Shown here one piece after another: positions 41,548 to 42,183 of a DNA stretch of 42,183 bases. A program made the position numbers and the translations under genes. How positions within the stretch are numbered: position 1 is the stretch's first letter; each line of letters begins with the position of its first letter. The stretch is from Candidatus Thorarchaeota archaeon (GTDB lineage Archaea > Asgardarchaeota > Thorarchaeia > Thorarchaeales > Thorarchaeaceae), in assembly GCA_016839345.1 (NCBI GenBank), contig JAEOUL010000127.1:1-42183 (forward strand). The letters run 5' to 3'. The notes under the pieces were generated by a model. It did not search any database, had not been told where the DNA came from, and saw only the letters and a list, made by a program, of their open reading frames with translations.

Positions 41548-42183
41548 ATGTCTGAAGAGAATCTGGATTGCATGGTGTGCGGTACAAAACTGATCTACGA
41601 TATAACTGACAAAGAGCAGATCTGTGCCTACTGTGGACAAAATGAAACATCACCAATCTTTTGTCCCAAAGGACATTTCGTTTGTGATGTTTGCCATTCG
41701 ATGGACGCTATAGCATTCCTACAGAAACTTGCCGAAACTGACAAGAGTACAGACCCAATGGTAGTCGTAGATAGAGCACTCTCTCATCCCAGTTTCAAGT
41801 TTCATGGTCCAGAACACCACAGTCTCATCCCTGCAGCTGTTTTGATTGCTATGAAAAATAGGGGAATCACTAGACCTGATGGCTCACCAATCACATACGA
41901 GATGATACTGGAAGGAATCAGACGGGGTTCAAAGATACCTGGAGGGTTCTGTGGCTATGCAGGAACCTGTGGAGCGTGTGTTGGTGTAGGGGTAACAGTA
42001 GCACTTTTTGTGGGTGCGACTCCAACAAAAGGTCCAGAGAGAACGGTTGCCCACAAAGCAACTTCTTCAGCGCTTTCTCTTTCTCAGGATGGTCTCAGAC
42101 GCTGTTGTAAGCGTGCAATCTATTATGGAATGAAAGCGGCATTAGACCTCCTAAGGAAGGAGTATGATATCAATCTAGGAGAA
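41548..42183 (+). CDS. DUF5714-like cysteine-rich protein (3' partial)
   Basis: The frame begins at ATG 41548 and is still open at the right edge after 212 codons. The start has three CxxC pairs, CMVC (8-11), CAYC (26-29) and CDVC (46-49), an N-terminal zinc-ribbon-like region. Then comes a domain with ALSHPSFKFHGPEHHSLIPA, a His-rich stretch, followed by GGFCGYAGTCGACVGVGV and GLRRCCKRAI, with several more cysteines that could bind a cluster or metal. I associate this pattern with the DUF5714 family, seen in anaerobic archaea and bacteria, sometimes fused or next to SAM methyltransferases; what it does is not known. It is divergent from the DNA repair gene. Confidence 0.65.
   Translation, partial: MSEENLDCMVCGTKLIYDITDKEQICAYCGQNETSPIFCPKGHFVCDVCHSMDAIAFLQKLAETDKSTDPMVVVDRALSHPSFKFHGPEHHSLIPAAVLIAMKNRGITRPDGSPITYEMILEGIRRGSKIPGGFCGYAGTCGACVGVGVTVALFVGATPTKGPERTVAHKATSSALSLSQDGLRRCCKRAIYYGMKAALDLLRKEYDINLGE

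Noticed and set aside
1..42183. CRISPR arrays, tRNA or rRNA genes, transposases
   Set aside because: No regularly spaced direct repeats, no cloverleaf-like stretches in the gaps and no transposase motifs were seen; all gaps between genes are under about 150 bases.

Overview
The window looks like chromosomal DNA from an archaeon, most probably an Asgard archaeon (Thorarchaeota-like is my best guess). No 16S rRNA or ribosomal marker is present, so the placement rests on gene content. The evidence is the mix of archaeal traits (AGGTG/GGAGG-type ribosome binding sites next to apparently leaderless genes with TATA boxes about 25-30 bases upstream, Lrp and ArsR regulators, tungsten aldehyde oxidoreductase, membrane-anchored surface proteins) with bacterial-type tetrahydrofolate C1 enzymes and leucine-rich-repeat and TPR proteins. 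GC content is in the low to mid 40s percent by eye. I found about 36 genes or gene parts, dense and mostly on short operons. I saw no tRNA, rRNA, CRISPR array, transposase or phage gene.

Layout. 1-3.3 kb: the end of a calcium-binding (thrombospondin type 3-like) surface protein, then an A+T-rich gene of unknown function that ends exactly on a 41-codon leftover of a second copy of the surface-protein tail. 3.3-9.5 kb: a threonine-synthase-like PLP enzyme; a minus-strand set of a PP-loop (MurL/QueC-like) enzyme, a D-Ala-D-Ala-ligase-like ATP-grasp enzyme and a GNAT acetyltransferase; a YhhN/TMEM86 membrane protein; and a TPR protein. 9.5-13.9 kb: a minus-strand operon of two paralogous polytopic membrane proteins, an ArsR-type regulator and a membrane-anchored beta-repeat (toastrack/DUF4097-like) protein. 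Its promoter carries a cluster of CAAACGTTTG-type operators, and a two-HTH Lrp-family regulator sits just upstream. 14-16.5 kb: a leucine-rich-repeat protein, a PHP hydrolase and an SCP2 protein. 16.5-22.4 kb: nitronate monooxygenase-like enzyme, iron alcohol dehydrogenase (with an apparent one-base frameshift), aldehyde:ferredoxin oxidoreductase, PAP2 phosphatase and an acetoacetate-decarboxylase-family protein. 22.4-28.2 kb: an ABC-2 type exporter pair, a fused LplA-LplB lipoate ligase, a GHMP kinase and a secreted membrane-anchored protein. 28.2-33.5 kb: a minus-strand C1/folate operon Fhs - FolD - double GNAT - glutamate formiminotransferase/cyclodeaminase. 33.6-42.2 kb: serine beta-lactamase-fold enzyme, RuBisCO-like protein (form IV type), a relic of an old-yellow-enzyme gene, a squalene-cyclase-fold protein, a PNPOx-like flavoprotein, an FGGY sugar kinase, a saccharopine-dehydrogenase-like oxidoreductase, an O6-alkylguanine-DNA methyltransferase and a cysteine-rich DUF5714-like protein cut by the window edge.

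How it fits together. The metabolic genes fit a fermentative or mixotrophic anaerobe. AOR plus iron ADH can interconvert acids, aldehydes and alcohols. The folate operon can take formimino groups through methenyl- and formyl-THF to formate with ATP formation. The lipoate ligase would serve lipoyl proteins encoded elsewhere. The most system-like regions are the operator-controlled membrane operon (9.5-13.9 kb), which resembles an envelope-sensing module, and the MurL-like/Ddl-like/GNAT set (4.3-7.3 kb), which may build an unknown peptide-like molecule. Both functional readings are inferences.
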